A DNA stretch of 64,000 nt, taken from Turnera subulata (taxonomy: Eukaryota; Streptophyta; Magnoliopsida; Malpighiales; Passifloraceae). Below are positions 33,501 to 45,760 of this stretch, one piece after another. The DNA lies in the NCBI GenBank assembly GCA_028386065.3, contig JAKUCV010001648.1, forward strand, positions 119,641-183,640, read 5' to 3'. The translations under genes were made by a program, and so were the position numbers. The notes under the pieces are model-generated. The model saw only the letters and a program-made list of their open reading frames with translations, was not told the DNA's origin and ran no database searches. The stretch's first letter is position 1, and the number at the start of each line of letters is the position of its first letter.

Positions 33501-36500
33501 AAAAAAAAAAGCACAAGGAAGAGGAATCTTTAACCTAGCAAAATTAAGTACATACATTTCTGTTACCATTGGAACGAGATCCTCCCACAACAATGCAGGA
33601 ATGAGATTTGGCACAAATAAATCCAGCATGCTCAAGGTGATGGCGATCGTAGATGAACAAGACTCCTTTAAAAATGTGTTCCACAGGACCTTGCTTCCCC
33701 TGAAGACTCAAAATTAATAATGTCTAAAGAATGTACATGTCTAATGTCGGGATAAACAATAAGAGGATTAAGAATCTTACCTTGCAGGGACCATCAATGA
33801 TCTTAACCACATCTTTCACAGACACAGTATTCTGAAATCGATCTTGCACATGAGTTTTCTTGTCAATTTTGCATTTGATCTCTCTCAATCTCACCAAAGC
33901 AACATCAGGTCTCTCGGGAACTCCCTTAAGAATCTGGAGAGGAGACCGACCCATAAACATATATAACAAGTACAGGAACAAATGGCAACCAAGCACTTTG
34001 ACAATAACAGACCTGAAACGCTTCACTTTCCACACGAATAATTACACCAAAGCTCATATTGCTGCATCAAATGCAATGACAAATTAGGCACCAACTGAAA
34101 CAAAATAAGTGGGGCATATTTGGGGGGGAAAAAAGAAAAAGAAAAGCCGTACTCCAATAGCACAAGATCATGAAGCTCGTAATCCCCAAGCTTGGTAACA
34201 CCCGTAGATACCTCAGAGCTTTCTACAACATCGTCAGCAAATACACGAATCTGGAAATAAGAGGTAGCCATGTCATGCACATATATTATTGTTACTGTGA
34301 AATGTTAATCTTCAGGGTTATAAACATGATGCTATCCGTCACTCACATCTTCCTTGGTCGTATCAGATAGAATGATGAGCACATGATGCTCAACCTTAAG
34401 AACCATCCCGGTTGCACCTTCGTGAGCCCCAGAGACAACCTTCACGTGATTTCCAGGTTCAAAATACTTGCAGAGTTCCTTAGAGCTTACAGCAAGTGTT
34501 TTCTGCCCATTAATAAATTCGAAGATCAATAATTGACATTACAGGGAAATATAAGCCCCATTCTTCTACAAAATTTCCAAACGAGCACTGGAGACCGTCA
34601 ACAAAGATAAAGATTCATAAAAAGATAGAATGAAATAATGTATTCGAGTAACTTTCTTTCCACTTACTTGAATACCCTTAATTGAGGTTCTGACTTGGAT
34701 ATATTCTTCATCTACTTTCTCAACCCAACCCTTGATGTCTTTTAGATCTCCCTTGACAATAATAACAGCATCACCCTTCATAAAATGACCCTTCTTTCTG
34801 TTCGTAAATAGTGTCGACAAACTAGCATCGCCATTCTCATTATGGCGGAACTTCTCAAGTTCATCTAATGTTGGCTTGATATTCTGGGTACTAATTGACT
34901 TCATGGAAACATCTTTATACAAGAACCCATCTTTAAACCGATGAGTTCCTATGTTTTCAAAATAATCGCCAGTCATGGGATCTTTTCTTCTCTCTACACG
35001 AATATGGAGTTCCCTGCAAAATAATATTGCCACCATATATTTGCTTCATATATACATAGAATCAGAAAAAATATATAGCCACTCAAGGCGAGACGTTAAT
35101 GGTGTACCTGGCTTCTTCAACATTCATCAAACGTGGAGGGGGCACAAATGCCTTCTTTTTTACAACCTCTCTACCTTCCTGCATGGAAGAATAAGATGTC
35201 TTGTAATCTTAAAAAAAGGGTAACTGCAATAACATCTCCATTTTCAACAGAGCAATAATTCAGCAGGTCAGATGACAATTATATACCAGTTTGTTTGCCA
35301 AAGCCTGTAAATCCACCCTTGGAATCAACTTCACTGTAACTTTCTGCCGGACATTATCCACATCCACCACCTTTGGAACAAAAAAACCTTAGACATTAGC
35401 TAAGAAAATCCATGAAACAACTCAATAGAAGAAACAAAGGTGTAAAACATACTTGAGCAAGATCTCCTTTGTATGTCCCACTCTTCATTCTAACCCAGGA
35501 ATCCCTTGTAAGCTCAATTTCTTTGCTTTCAACCGAGAGAACATCAGTCATTTCTCGGATTGGGACAAGCTTTATACCTTGGTTAAGATATATGTTGTTC
35601 AGACCTTTGCAAGCCTGAAGCAGACAGAAAATGATTGATCAAATACGCCAGTCTCCAAAGCTATCCTCTACTTGCATTGAAAGTTTACAAACTTTATGAA
35701 CAGTGATGAGCTTGTGAGTGGAAATCAAAAACCTACCTCTCTCACATGGGCTTCTTTCTCTGCTTCAACATATATAATGCCCTTTAGATGATCTAAAGCA
35801 ATAGTAGACCTGATTTGCACCTCAGGACCTTTGTCTATGTACTTTTGCATTAGGCAAAGAGCCACCTCCCTCTCACGACCAAGCTGATGCATGTCAAAGC
35901 AGAAAGGGTACATTACAAAAGTAACACTAAGAAGAGATGTAGACAATAAAACTCGTAGGTGAATCCATATCGTACCACACATTTCACCATCCATAACTTC
36001 GGATCCCGAACAGAGGGAAGAAGAGCTTGTTGCTCCACCTCTGTAGTTTCTTCATCATATTCTGTATGACTTGTTTTTGCATACCTTGACAGAATACTTC
36101 TCTCAAGGGCATCCATGTCCTCTTGTTCATCCTCCCTTGAGACAAATGGCCTACGATGAATCCTTCTGCCATCATCTTCATCTGGCAGTTCAGCTCCAGC
36201 ATCAACTATGAAATCTGCATGGACAACAGATATGTAAACTTTAAGCTGCTCATAATCCTCCCCCACCCCACCCCCCCCCCCCCAAAAAAAACTAAATGTT
36301 TCTAAAATTAGAAAATGAAAAGTTCAACGTATAATTAATTGATCAGAAGCAGACGCTAGAATACATGCAAAAATAAGTTATAATGATAGGGCAAGAAAGA
36401 AAACTCAGCAACTATAGCATTGCAATGAGCAGATCATGAATTAGACACTTGAGTATTCACTTCATCAGAGATATAGCCACTTTCGTGTTATTGGATATCC

Positions 36501-37333
36501 TTCCACTAACATGTTTTTAACAATATAGAATCTTCTACTTTTACTAAATCTTCTGCGATTACCATAAATGATTACACAGTCATGTCAATTCTATAGCAGT
36601 TCTTAGGTGCCAAACAGGGGAAGCAAGAAAATGAGATCCAAGAGAGGGATAGAATTTTCTACTTATACTAAAACTTCTGAGATTACCATAAATGATTACA
36701 CAGTCCCATTCAAAACCTTCAATTTAGTCGGACTTCCCAAACCCAGTTTCTCACGAACAAAAACAAAAGGTTCAGTGACTATAACAGAAAACCCCAATTT
36801 TCAAGACTATAACAGCAAAAATTTCATCATCCCCAGCTCTCAATTCCGGCACAAAACTCCAATCACCTATCACTTACTAGACCTCAAAACTTCAAAAAAT
36901 CGAATCACCAAAACCAAAAAAAAAAACCAGAAAAGCACAGAAATAAAATGACGAAAACCAGAAAACCCTAAATAACACACATACCGTCCTCGACATCCTC
37001 AACCTCCTCTTCATCATCACTCGCAACCTGAGCAATATCGTCGAAAAACTCCGAACCCGCACGCCTCTTGGGTTTCTGCTTCTTTCCCCGGCCTCTACCG
37101 CCGCCGCCTCCATAATCCTCATCATCATCATCGTCCTCTTCCTCCTCCTCATCGTCCTCCTCCGCTACATCGTCGATAAAATCCGATCTCCTCCTCTTCC
37201 GGTTGCTAGAGCCTCCCCTAACGTCCTCCTCTTCCTCGTCCTCATCCTCCAGCTCATCCTCATCGTCCATCGCCGGCTGCTCGTACTCCTCCTCGTCGAG
37301 CTCGTCATCGTCTTCGTCTCTTCCTCGCGGCAT
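30550..37333 (-). CDS. SPT5: Transcription elongation factor SPT5
   Basis: Twenty-two exons: 37333-36985, 36214-35976, 35883-35737, 35614-35453, 35370-35287, 35178-35108, 35013-34668, 34502-34347, 34250-34153, 34061-34013, 33933-33781, 33699-33556, 33201-33105, 32745-32584, 32487-32439, 32354-32260, 32148-32070, 31898-31844, 31756-31639, 31559-31416, 31062-30962, 30795-30550. All junctions stay in phase; the product is 1,047 residues, as in Arabidopsis. SPT5 pairs with SPT4 and rides RNA polymerase II in the nucleus. The order is an acidic N-terminus (about 1-115), the NGN domain with LLPSVRDPKLWMVKC and GREREVALCLMQK, several KOW motifs (KGDAVIIVKGDLKDIKGWVEKV, CKYFEPGNHVKVVSGAHEGA), an RGG-rich linker, a C-terminal TP-rich repeat (TPMRDRAWNP, SPYLPSTPGG), and a final KOW (PPRKSDKIKIMGGTYRG). 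A LINE abuts its 3' end. Confidence 0.95.
30825..30901. repeat. Short direct repeat in SPT5 last intron
   Basis: A 29-base unit beginning TTTATGACATCCTAGAAAGG occurs at 30,825-30,853 and again at 30,873-30,901, offset 48 bases. It is intronic. Confidence 0.85.
36526..36705. repeat. Diverged direct repeat in SPT5 first intron
   Basis: Two 56-base copies, at 36,526-36,581 and 36,650-36,705, differ at only a few positions and share GATTACCATAAATGATTACA. They lie in the 770-base first intron. Confidence 0.8.
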
Positions 37334-37929
37334 CCTGCGACCCATTCCCGCAGATCTTCCCCCAATGAATGACCAAACAACGCAAAACAAAAAAAAAGAC
37401 GAAATTTCACGAAAAAAACCACAGAAAACCGAAATACGCACCTCGTAGAGCTATCAGGAGTTCACGAATTGGAGATTGGAAGTGCCAATTGATCGAATTT
37501 ATATAGCGCGCAACTGGGTCTGGAGAGATCGCTCCGCAGCAACCCTAGGGCAAAAAGGGACCGATAGAGTCGGTTGGGATTTTTATCTTTGCAGCCATTT
37601 CTGCACAAGGCAGAAAACGGCAAGTCGTTTTGGGGCGGAAGAAAATGTTTTATAATAATTTATGTAATTGGATAAAATTTAAACTCTCTGGGTTTGTAGT
37701 TATCACTTTACCGGTTAATTAGTTATGAATCGTGATGTCGTGGGGCGGCAGCAAAAAATAATTTTGGACGAGCTGCCAGATTTTACCAGATGATGGGCCA
37801 CAAGGCCCGGTCCCTCAACCTTGGGCTTTATTTACGATCCATTGATTGTTTAGGCCTTTAGGGAATAAATGAGTAATTTCCCCCTTTGGGCTAGAGAACA
37901 AAAGTAAGTACAATGACCAATTAAACAAA

Positions 37930-38100
37930 ACCCGACTTGGTTCCGTTTAAGCGAGTGCTCGAGTTCGAGTTCAAGTCCTGCGTGTATATAGAAAATTTTC
38001 ATGGAGAAATTCTACTATCAAATGCATGACCCAGTCTAATTAGATTAGTTCGGAAAGCTCCGCATACCCGATAAATTCACACCGAGAAATTGGGGGATTT
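37930..38100 (+). mobile_element. Probable decayed tRNA-derived SINE
   Basis: A tRNA-like head has a Pol III B-box-like GAGTTCAAGTCC near 37,969. A tail part (ATTAG..GGAAAGCTCCGCAT) resembles the tail of the clearer SINE at 38,721. No target-site duplication or clean A tail was found, and the ends are approximate. Confidence 0.45.
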
Positions 38101-38720
38101 TTATTAGTTTTATGATGGACTCAACTTTGATCACTTTATCTCATCACCAAAACAGTTAGCCGGTGTCTAACTTTTGGTGGAATTTATGGATTGGTGAATA
38201 ATGTTGCAGCCTCACCTCAAGTATGGCTTTAGGCTCGTGGGAGCTAAATAGCAACTAAGTAAGTATAAAATGCCCATCATTGCCAAAGGTTCAGTCCCCA
38301 AAGGTACAATTAACCAGCCCGCCATCACCCTTCAAGTCGTGAAGTCTCTTATTCATAAAAAGTCATAAATCATTGATTCAATAATTCCTATCCCCACCTA
38401 CACATTTAGCATATTTCATACTACATCACATGGCGATAAATTCTTTCCAGTTCCAGACATGTTAGTTTTGTGGAGGGAGTGAAACAGGGAGATGAGTCCA
38501 AGAAGCCAAGTCATGGGCTCACTTCAGGACTTTAAATTTTATCATGATGGGAATGGAGCTTAGCCTATTCCCCCATGCTGAGAAGAAATCCTACTAAGTT
38601 GCATGGGCCCATTTTCATCAAAGTCAAACATGAACTCAAGTCCACTAGACCTAACATATACGAATGATCTTACTTAATTATATCCCCTGTTGCAATGAAG
38701 CGGTAACAAATTGTGCAATG

Positions 38721-38897
38721 GACCAATGTGGGTTTTGTCTAGAGTGGTAAGCTTCCGCTTAAGCGAGGTATCGGGTTTGAATCTTCATTATATAAAAAAA
38801 TTTTATTTGGAGACTCACGCATCATATAATTAGGTGTTGGATCCGGGTCGAATCCAGATTAATTAGGACAAAGCTCCGAATTTCGGATGGAAAAAAA
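38721..38897 (+). mobile_element. tRNA-derived SINE with target-site duplication
   Basis: A 13-base direct repeat, AAATTGTGCAATG, flanks the element at 38,708-38,720 and 38,898-38,910. The head has an A-box-like TCTAGAGTGG near 38,738 and a B-box-like GGGTTTGAATC near 38,769. The element ends in an A run. It has no coding capacity. This is a textbook SINE layout; the family name was not assigned. Confidence 0.8.
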
Positions 38898-40084
38898 AAA
38901 TTGTGCAATGAGGTGGATGTTTTTTTTCCCTTTATTGAGAGCCTGACGGTGGTGGACATTGAGTTAATTTGACCTGGATTGTAATGGCTTCAATGGTAAT
39001 AACCCAAATTATTGCACACAATTTGAATTGAGGGGTTGACAAGATGGCGATGTTGGTGAAGATGGGCCAAGGCATTGTTTCTTGGCCTTTTCTCCTTTCC
39101 ACTGTAGTGGAGGTCAATCATCAGGAGCTGTATCCCTTTTTTATGAGTTCAAGGATAATGCATCTCGAGGAAGCAAGTTTCAGAAACATCGACATCAAAA
39201 AGTTTTAAATAGACAACTTTAAGAAAGAGGCATGTATGATTAACAAATACGGATTTAATGTTTTTTCTTTTCTTGTCGAAACAAATACAGATAATATTTT
39301 TACTACTTTATGACCTTTTACTTATGGACCATGATGATCAATACATTCCAAAACTTGTTTTGAGCAATAGCAAAGGCTGTGTACAAAATCAACACATAAC
39401 CACTAATCAAGTGATACTGTAGTTGTTTGCAGGGAGTTATACTGTATGTGTTGTCGTGCAAGGTTGTAATGTCCTAGATTATTATGGTCATCTAAATAAT
39501 TTATAACTCAAACTCCCTCCCTAACCATGAGAAGAATCTTAATAGATGATGAATCAAACTCCTATCCACTACCGATAGCAACAGATTCATTCTGTGGATA
39601 ATATGATTTCCGTAAAAACGTGCACTCCTTTATTAATATCCTATTTATCCAACTTATTACCACTTTCTATCAATTATTAATTAATTAACGTGATAATAAA
39701 AGCTGTACCACAATATTTAATACCCACATTTTTTTGACTGAATCCATTTTCTTCATCACTCCAGCTCCAGCTAATGAAAATCCCACCGGAAATATATTCC
39801 CCCAGTCCCACCAAGATAGCCCGAGTTCCAGCAGAGTCAACTCAGTCACCGTACGCGTACAGATAATACAGTCCCATGTGTTGTGTCATACCAGAGATCA
39901 ATGATGAAGGTTCCCATCAGATCGGAGCCATGGTAGTATTTAATTGGAATTTATTCATAATTAAAAAAGAAGTACTTTTATTTTTTTTAATTTAATGAAC
40001 GGCGCTTTTAAGTTATAAATAAATAAATGAAGAGAGAAATATAGGGCATAGGGCATCCATTGTAGATATTTTATCAGTGCAAGT

Positions 40085-40092
40085 ATATATAT
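40085..40092 (+). promoter_or_regulatory. Putative TATA box of the LURP-one-related gene
   Basis: TATATATA about 300 bases upstream of the start codon, followed by a CT-rich stretch typical of plant leaders. Confidence 0.4.
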
Positions 40093-40388
40093 AACCCGCT
40101 TCCACATGTTTCCTTATACTAAATTGACCACTGGAAACCCCCGGGTCCTCTCCGTGTCTCTCTCGCTTTCTCTTTTAAAGGCTTAAACGCCATAAATCTT
40201 CACTTCAAAGCTTCTTTGTTTGCATTTCTTTGTAACGTTCACATTTCTCTTGCAATTCTCGTGGGCAGACAAAACATAGCAACACTTCCACTATCTCTTG
40301 GCTTAGTTTGTTTGTTTGTTTTTAAGGTTTCGCGATCGAAGAGATAAACAACAACAATTAAGACAGAACTGACCGAAGAGAGGCAAGA

Positions 40389-41398
40389 ATGAAGGCAGGA
40401 TTGGTGGTGGATGATGGGTTTATCTACGAGGAAGAGAAGCATCTCACGGTGCTTAAAACCTGTCTGTTCTTCGCCAATGATGGGTTCACTGCGTATGATT
40501 GCAAGGGCGAGTTGGTCTTCCGAGTCGACTCGTACGGCCCCGACATGCGCGATAGGGGTGAACTCGTTCTCATGGACGCCCATGGAAGGTGCCTTCTCAC
40601 CGTGAGAAAAAAGGTAATATATAGTATATACCTTCTCGCTTTCTTTCTCTTTTTATGCAACCAGTTTTTTTTTATACTTGCATCAACGAGTCGACTCATT
40701 GAGTTGATTGATCAACTAATGATGCAAAACTTTAGAAATAACGTTTGTATACATACAAAAGGACACAACAATTAATGGGTATTGCTTCCTTTGTCAATTT
40801 AATTGCCAAGAATGGTAAAAGAACATAACTTTCACTTGTTTTGCTTACAAGATCCACCAACTCAGTGTTCTAGTCGTGTGCAATCTTGTATGCTTTGTGT
40901 ATCAATTTTCGCTTTTCAGTTCAAGTTGCTTATAATTTTATATCTACAATGCAATTGACCCAACTGGGTTGATTAATGAGAAAAAATTTGGTTGTGTAGA
41001 GGCCGAGTCTGCATCAACGGTGGGAAGGGTACCTAGGGGAAGGAACGGACGGCCAGAAACCCATCTTCAGCGTGAGGAGATCATCAATAATCGGACGGTC
41101 AGGGATGACGGTGGAGGTGTATGGGAATCCTGGGGAGGAGTACCAGATAGAAGGGTCCTTTGCCAATAGGAGTTGCTCAATTTTCAACGCAGAGAAGCAA
41201 GCAGTGGCCGACATCCGACGCAAGGTAGATGCCTCTACTCGTGTGATGCTTGGCAAGGACGTCTTCTCCCTGTGCCTAAAGCCTGGCTTTGATGGGGCAT
41301 TTGCCATGGGATTGGTGTTGGTCCTTGATCAGATCAGCGGTGTTGATTATGTGGAGGATGGGATTGATCAGGTGCACCCTGCCGCAGAAGATCAGTGA
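40389..41398 (+). CDS. LURP-one-related protein (DUF567)
   Basis: Two exons (40389-40613, 41000-41398) encode 207 residues, the usual size of this family. The fold is a small tubby-like beta-barrel with a central hydrophobic helix. Typical stretches are FANDGFTAYDCKGELVFRVDSYG, LMDAHGRCLLTVRKK, and in exon 2 RPSLHQRWEGYLG, VEVYGNPGEEYQIEGSFANRSCSIFN and the helix PGFDGAFAMGLVLVLDQI. Some family members (LURP1, LOR1) act in defence against oomycetes; the biochemical role is not established and none is claimed here. It resembles LOR5 (At1g80120 from memory), in keeping with the TMM/AHP6 neighbourhood. The start is the first ATG of the open frame and gives the family N-terminus. Confidence 0.9.
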
Positions 41399-42784
41399 GG
41401 AGGTTGATTGATTGATTAATTAAATTAATCAAGGGAGGAGGGTCTATAGAGCGTTCCTTTTCTTCTTTTTTGGATGGGAGTGTGATCTGTCTCTTGGTGG
41501 GGAACTTTTAGCAGTCTTTTGTGGATCTTCTATGTAATTTTTTAATAATAATAACTATACATTTCAAAGCTAATGACTTAATGTGATTGAAATGGATGGC
41601 AATGATACGTGTTTTCCTTTTTGAGGGAGAACAAAAATGCACGTATACGTTGGGTCACTTTATCAAGATGTAATATTGTTGGAAAAGAGAAAGAAAAGTT
41701 CAAACTATAGTGGTTAATCTACCACCATGATGTATACTTTTTCTGCAAATTTCTTTAGGCGGGCGTTTATTGTATCTTTGAAGGTCCAAATCTTGGATTG
41801 TTTAGTTAATGGATGAGATATTTAGTTCACCCGAGTTTGAAGATTCATAACGGCTCAACTCTTACCTTAGACATGGAGATAGTTCTTGTTTCCGTATGAT
41901 GACACCATAGATGAAGTTGACCTGTATTACTTTCTTTTGTTAGTATGAGTTTTGAGTTTTGACTTTAGATTTGGGAGTTTAAAAGAAAAAATGAAGATTA
42001 TGTAAGAAGATTACCGACAAAAACATCATGAAGGTTTATTATCTTAATATTAGTTAATATTGTGTGTTTTCTTGACAATAAATTCTCTTTTTTAGGATGA
42101 CTTTTAACAGGTTAGTATGGGAAAGGAAATTTTCTTTTCGTGTGGGACGAGAAACAATTTCTCCACCACCAGCTATTTCAAAGACAATTAAAGTTAAGCT
42201 TGACCCAACTTGAGGCTGAATTCTAGTTGCTACTTGCCTTAGTGGAGCCTAACAAGATCCACCAACTATTGCTTGAAATGAGGATGGCCAAGCCATAAAA
42301 CGCGCCGTCTCACATTTACAATCTAAGTATTGACAGTCTCCAAATATTTGACGCAATAATGACAGATTTATTTTCCTTAAGACGCAATATGAAATGTGAT
42401 GTATGAACCATTTTTTACTTTTTAGTTGTACCTTAAGTCCGGCATCGTTCAATTCGTTGTTGTGTGCATGAGTTATATAACATTCCACGTTATCTAACCA
42501 TAATCAGATGCGCAGTCCGGATTAAAAACAAGTAATTTTGTTCGTAATCAAGATGTGATTATATATATTACTATGGAAGGAGAGGGCAACGAAAAGCAAA
42601 AAAAATAATATCCAAAAACAGAATAAATGTCAGCCATTCATTGATTTGCTTTTAGAACTCAACAGAAAACGGAAGAGTAACGGCAGCAAGTGATTGAGTT
42701 CAGTAATTAATTCCCGTTTATCTGCTGCTATCCATGTGGGGAGGGAAGAAACGTTTGTATTCAGCTACAAAGTTTATTTTGTAT
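41399..42784. other. Intergenic, nothing recognised
   Basis: The 3' flank of the LURP-one gene followed by AT-rich DNA. No open frame of interest, RNA gene or repeat was recognised. Confidence 0.5.
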
Positions 42785-42793
42785 TAAACATTT

Positions 42794-43599
42794 TTTTTGG
42801 TCGAAACCGGGAAGTATATTAATCAAATATACGTGAGCTTAACACATGGTTAGAAGTCGTAAGCTCAATTCGACTTCTATCTGATACAAGAAAAACAAGA
42901 TGGACGGAATAAAACAATACATGACGAATATCAATAACCCAAATCATACAAAACACTGGAAAAAGTACAAGGAGCGGGCTGAGATGAATCAGATACTGGT
43001 AATAGCCAAGCTCGAGGGAGTAAATCGGTCAGTGAGGTTGGGGAGGCACCACCCGCCGATCCACGTCCATACTAGAGCTGGACGCACCCGGAGAGAAAAT
43101 CATGCTGTGGCACTCTTCGCCCAGAACCACAGCTGTGTGCTTCTGGGATTGCCGAGGTCGGGGGTTGGTTAGGTCAAAGTTGGAGGAGACGGGTGGGTAA
43201 CTGGTTGAAGCAGGAGCTGTAGGTGGGAGATGTCCAGTGGGAGGCCGGGAAAGATCGGTAGTAGGCTGGGGGGATTGGGCGTTGGATACATCTCGAAGGG
43301 TTTGTCTTTTGGAATTATCCTTTGGGAGTTTGGAAATTTTCACCGGTTGAGATTTCTTTGTGGATTGCTTTTGGATACGGTTGAGCAGTNACTGGTTGAA
43401 GCAGGAGCTGTAGGTGGGAGATGTCCAGTGGGAGGCCGGGAAAGATCGGTAGTAGGCTGGGGGGATTGGGCGTTGGATACATCTCGAAGGGTTTGTCTTT
43501 TGGAATTATCCTTTGGGAGTTTGGAAATTTTCACCGGTTGAGATTTCTTTGTGGATTGCTTTTGGATACGGTTGAGCAGTTTGCTTTTTTTTATTAAGC
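42794..43599 (-). mobile_element. LINE fragment
   Basis: Read on the minus strand, the left end is a plant LINE 3' end: AATATACTTCCCGGTTTCGA followed by an A run. The right part encodes a Pro/Ser-rich fragment (LSRPPTGHLPPTAPAST, SMIFSPGASSSSMDVDRR) that resembles the linker of a LINE ORF1 protein. A candidate 9-base target-site duplication, TAAACATTT, occurs at 42,785-42,793 and 43,600-43,608. Most of the element is missing. The fragment is interrupted by a duplication around one undetermined base. Confidence 0.6.
43200..43580. repeat. Perfect 190-bp direct duplication around a single N
   Basis: Bases 43,200-43,389 and 43,391-43,580 are identical by eye and are separated only by an N at 43,390. 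The likely cause is two overlapping contigs joined without merging the overlap, rather than true biology. Confidence 0.9.
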
Positions 43600-43608
43600 T
43601 AAACATTT

Positions 43609-44654
43609 AGTCCACCTACATGCACAAACACGAGGCATTTCTCATTATAGTTGTCTGATTAAGTGGGCCTGTCACATTTTAAAGGAACACCCGCAGAGAT
43701 TAAAGCATATCTAACATATATGCCACGATCCATGATGAATTTGCCTTTTGAAATGTGGTCACAACTTAAAGATATCCTGATTATTACACGTTTATCTTTG
43801 CACCATTACGACTAATTAATTGTGCCACTTAACCTGGTCCAAGCTATTCTGCAGATAGAAGGCAAGCTTGTCCAACCCTATGCTTGATTAGATTAGCTAG
43901 CTGGGGTTGTTTTAGATTAATTAAAACATTTTGAGTTCGAGATTTGAGATTAGAATATCTCAAGAGTTAAAGGCGTCGATTTTTATAGTTCTCATCATGC
44001 ATCGATTCGGGGATTAATTTAGTTTTGCCCTGCGATGTTGTTGATGTTTATTAAAGTAGGCTAAAAGCATGCATGGTTGTCTCTGTTCACTTTTCCAAAC
44101 CAAAAGGAAATGCACATCTTCCTTTCTAATATTGCCAACGACCGAATCATTTTGATTCCCGTATGTGTGAGGGCATTCTTTCCCCTAATCAAACTTGATA
44201 GAACAAAAGAGAATAAGAAAAAAAAAAAAAAGCTGAAGAAAAGGTAAAGGGAATAGTTTAAAGACTGTTGTACAGCAACCAGTCATCTCCACGTCCTATA
44301 AATGCAAATTACTTAAGGTTTGTACGCAAAACACTCACTTTTTAGTTGGCATTCAAAAGTTTATCCACGGGCAAAGACTTAAGAATAAAGTAGAGCTGCA
44401 TGAACAAGCATAAACCGTCCTTACATAAAAAGATTATATAAGTTAAGATTAATAGATATTCTTTCACACAGTAGCATCTTCTTACGAAAAATTAGATAAA
44501 GTAATCAACTGCCAAGTCAGTGTGTCCATGTCTCTATCTGCCTCACATTATAGGTAGAAACATGAACTCATGTTAATGGCCAACATAAGCACCCACAAGA
44601 GAAACTACACACTGCTGTGATGATGGATAGACATGAATATTGAGTTTGGAGTCT
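43609..44654. other. Intergenic, with one copy of a duplicated flank
   Basis: No gene. The stretch around 44,098-44,210 resembles 44,975-45,006 plus 45,193-45,285, sharing AATCATTTTGATTC and its surroundings. It appears to be part of the tandem duplication that also produced the uclacyanin pseudogene. Confidence 0.55.
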
Positions 44655-44811
44655 TACGTTGGAAACCACCAAACTAAATACGAAGCTCTTGCCAATTAGC
44701 CCAAGTGGTGTCTGCCTATGCATCACCCTGTGGAGCATCCCAGCCTTTACTATTCCCAACAACACAGGCACCATTTGTGCTGCCACAAATTGCAATAATC
44801 ATGATAACCAT
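44655..44811 (-). pseudogene. Uclacyanin-like pseudogene fragment
   Basis: On the minus strand this is a decayed first exon of the blue-copper protein gene at 45.8-46.7 kb. It keeps a signal-peptide-like start (MVIMIIAICGS), then VVGNSKGWDAPQGDA, a stop, and TTWANWQELRI before another stop. The intact paralogue has VGDGIGWRVPQNAQAYANWANG at the same place. No second exon with copper ligands was found. It is a non-functional partial duplicate. Confidence 0.8.
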
Positions 44812-45006
44812 CGACAGCTGTCCACTAATTAGCTCTTGCAATTAGCCCAAAGTATGCTTTGTTTTAATTTTTCTTAATGTAAAATATCCGATCCCACTGG
44901 ATTTAACTATAGATGAATATGACAAGGATAGTTAATTATGATCTACTCAATAAAAGGAACGGTAGCATTGAAAAAAAGAAACAACAAGGAATGCCTATAC
45001 ATTTCT

Positions 45007-45192
45007 GTTTCTTGGTTTCCTTTCGGTATCTGGAATTTTGTCCTCACTAATCTGGATTTGACCCGGATTGCGTACCTAGGTATGGTGGGTGAGCCTCTCA
45101 ATAATGATTTCTTGCACGCATACATGGGACTCGAACCCGAGAGCCGCACCAAATCGCTTATTGCTTGATCAATCCCACCTTGGTAGGGAATG
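45007..45192 (-). mobile_element. tRNA-derived SINE
   Basis: On the minus strand the head carries a near-perfect Pol III B box (GGGTTCGAGTCCC) at about 45,129-45,141 and a tail related to the SINE at 38,721 (AATCCAGATTAGTGAGGACAA). A 9-base target-site duplication, TACATTTCT, flanks it at 44,998-45,006 and 45,193-45,201. The duplicated flank near 44,100-44,125 lacks the element and serves as an empty site. Confidence 0.78.
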
Positions 45193-45760
45193 TACATTTC
45201 TCTTTTCTTAAAATTGCTAGTGACCAGAATCATTTTGATTCTCGAATGGGTGTGGATATTCTTAGCCCCACGTAATCAAGAATTCAAGATTGAGTGAAAA
45301 AAGGGAAAACAAAAATGCTTGAGGACACGGAATAATATTAGTTGGGCACCATGGATTCCTGCCTAGCTACTAAATTGAAAATTGCAATTACTTGTAATTA
45401 AATCTTTTAGGCATGTGCCAAAAAAACAAAGGTGATCAATGTCCTAACCACCCAATGAATGGAATAATGAAAGAAAGTACCCTTCTGGAAACAGAGACTC
45501 CCAATAAAAAAGATGACTATAAAAATTCAGACAATCTATGAGGGAACTCTCTATTGGGAAACAAGCAGCCTCAATAAAAAGGATATTCATACAAAGAATA
45601 CATCAATTTCCAATCAAAAACAGCGGCATCCAATTATTCTGAAAGCAATGGCACAAAAAATTCAACAAGTACAATCTTTATTCTGTCCCCACCACACAAA
45701 GAAAAAAAATGTCAACTACGTATAACTCTCTCAGTACGTTCTCTATTTGATTAACACATC

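Larger units (their letters stand above)
37334..40388. other. Intergenic between SPT5 and the LURP-one gene, with two SINEs
   Basis: The genes are divergent, so both promoters lie here. GGCCCA/TGGGCC motifs near 37,795-37,830 lie about 470 bases upstream of the SPT5 start. Two SINE copies occupy about 37,930-38,100 and 38,721-38,897. The remainder is AT-rich with no recognised gene. Confidence 0.5.
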
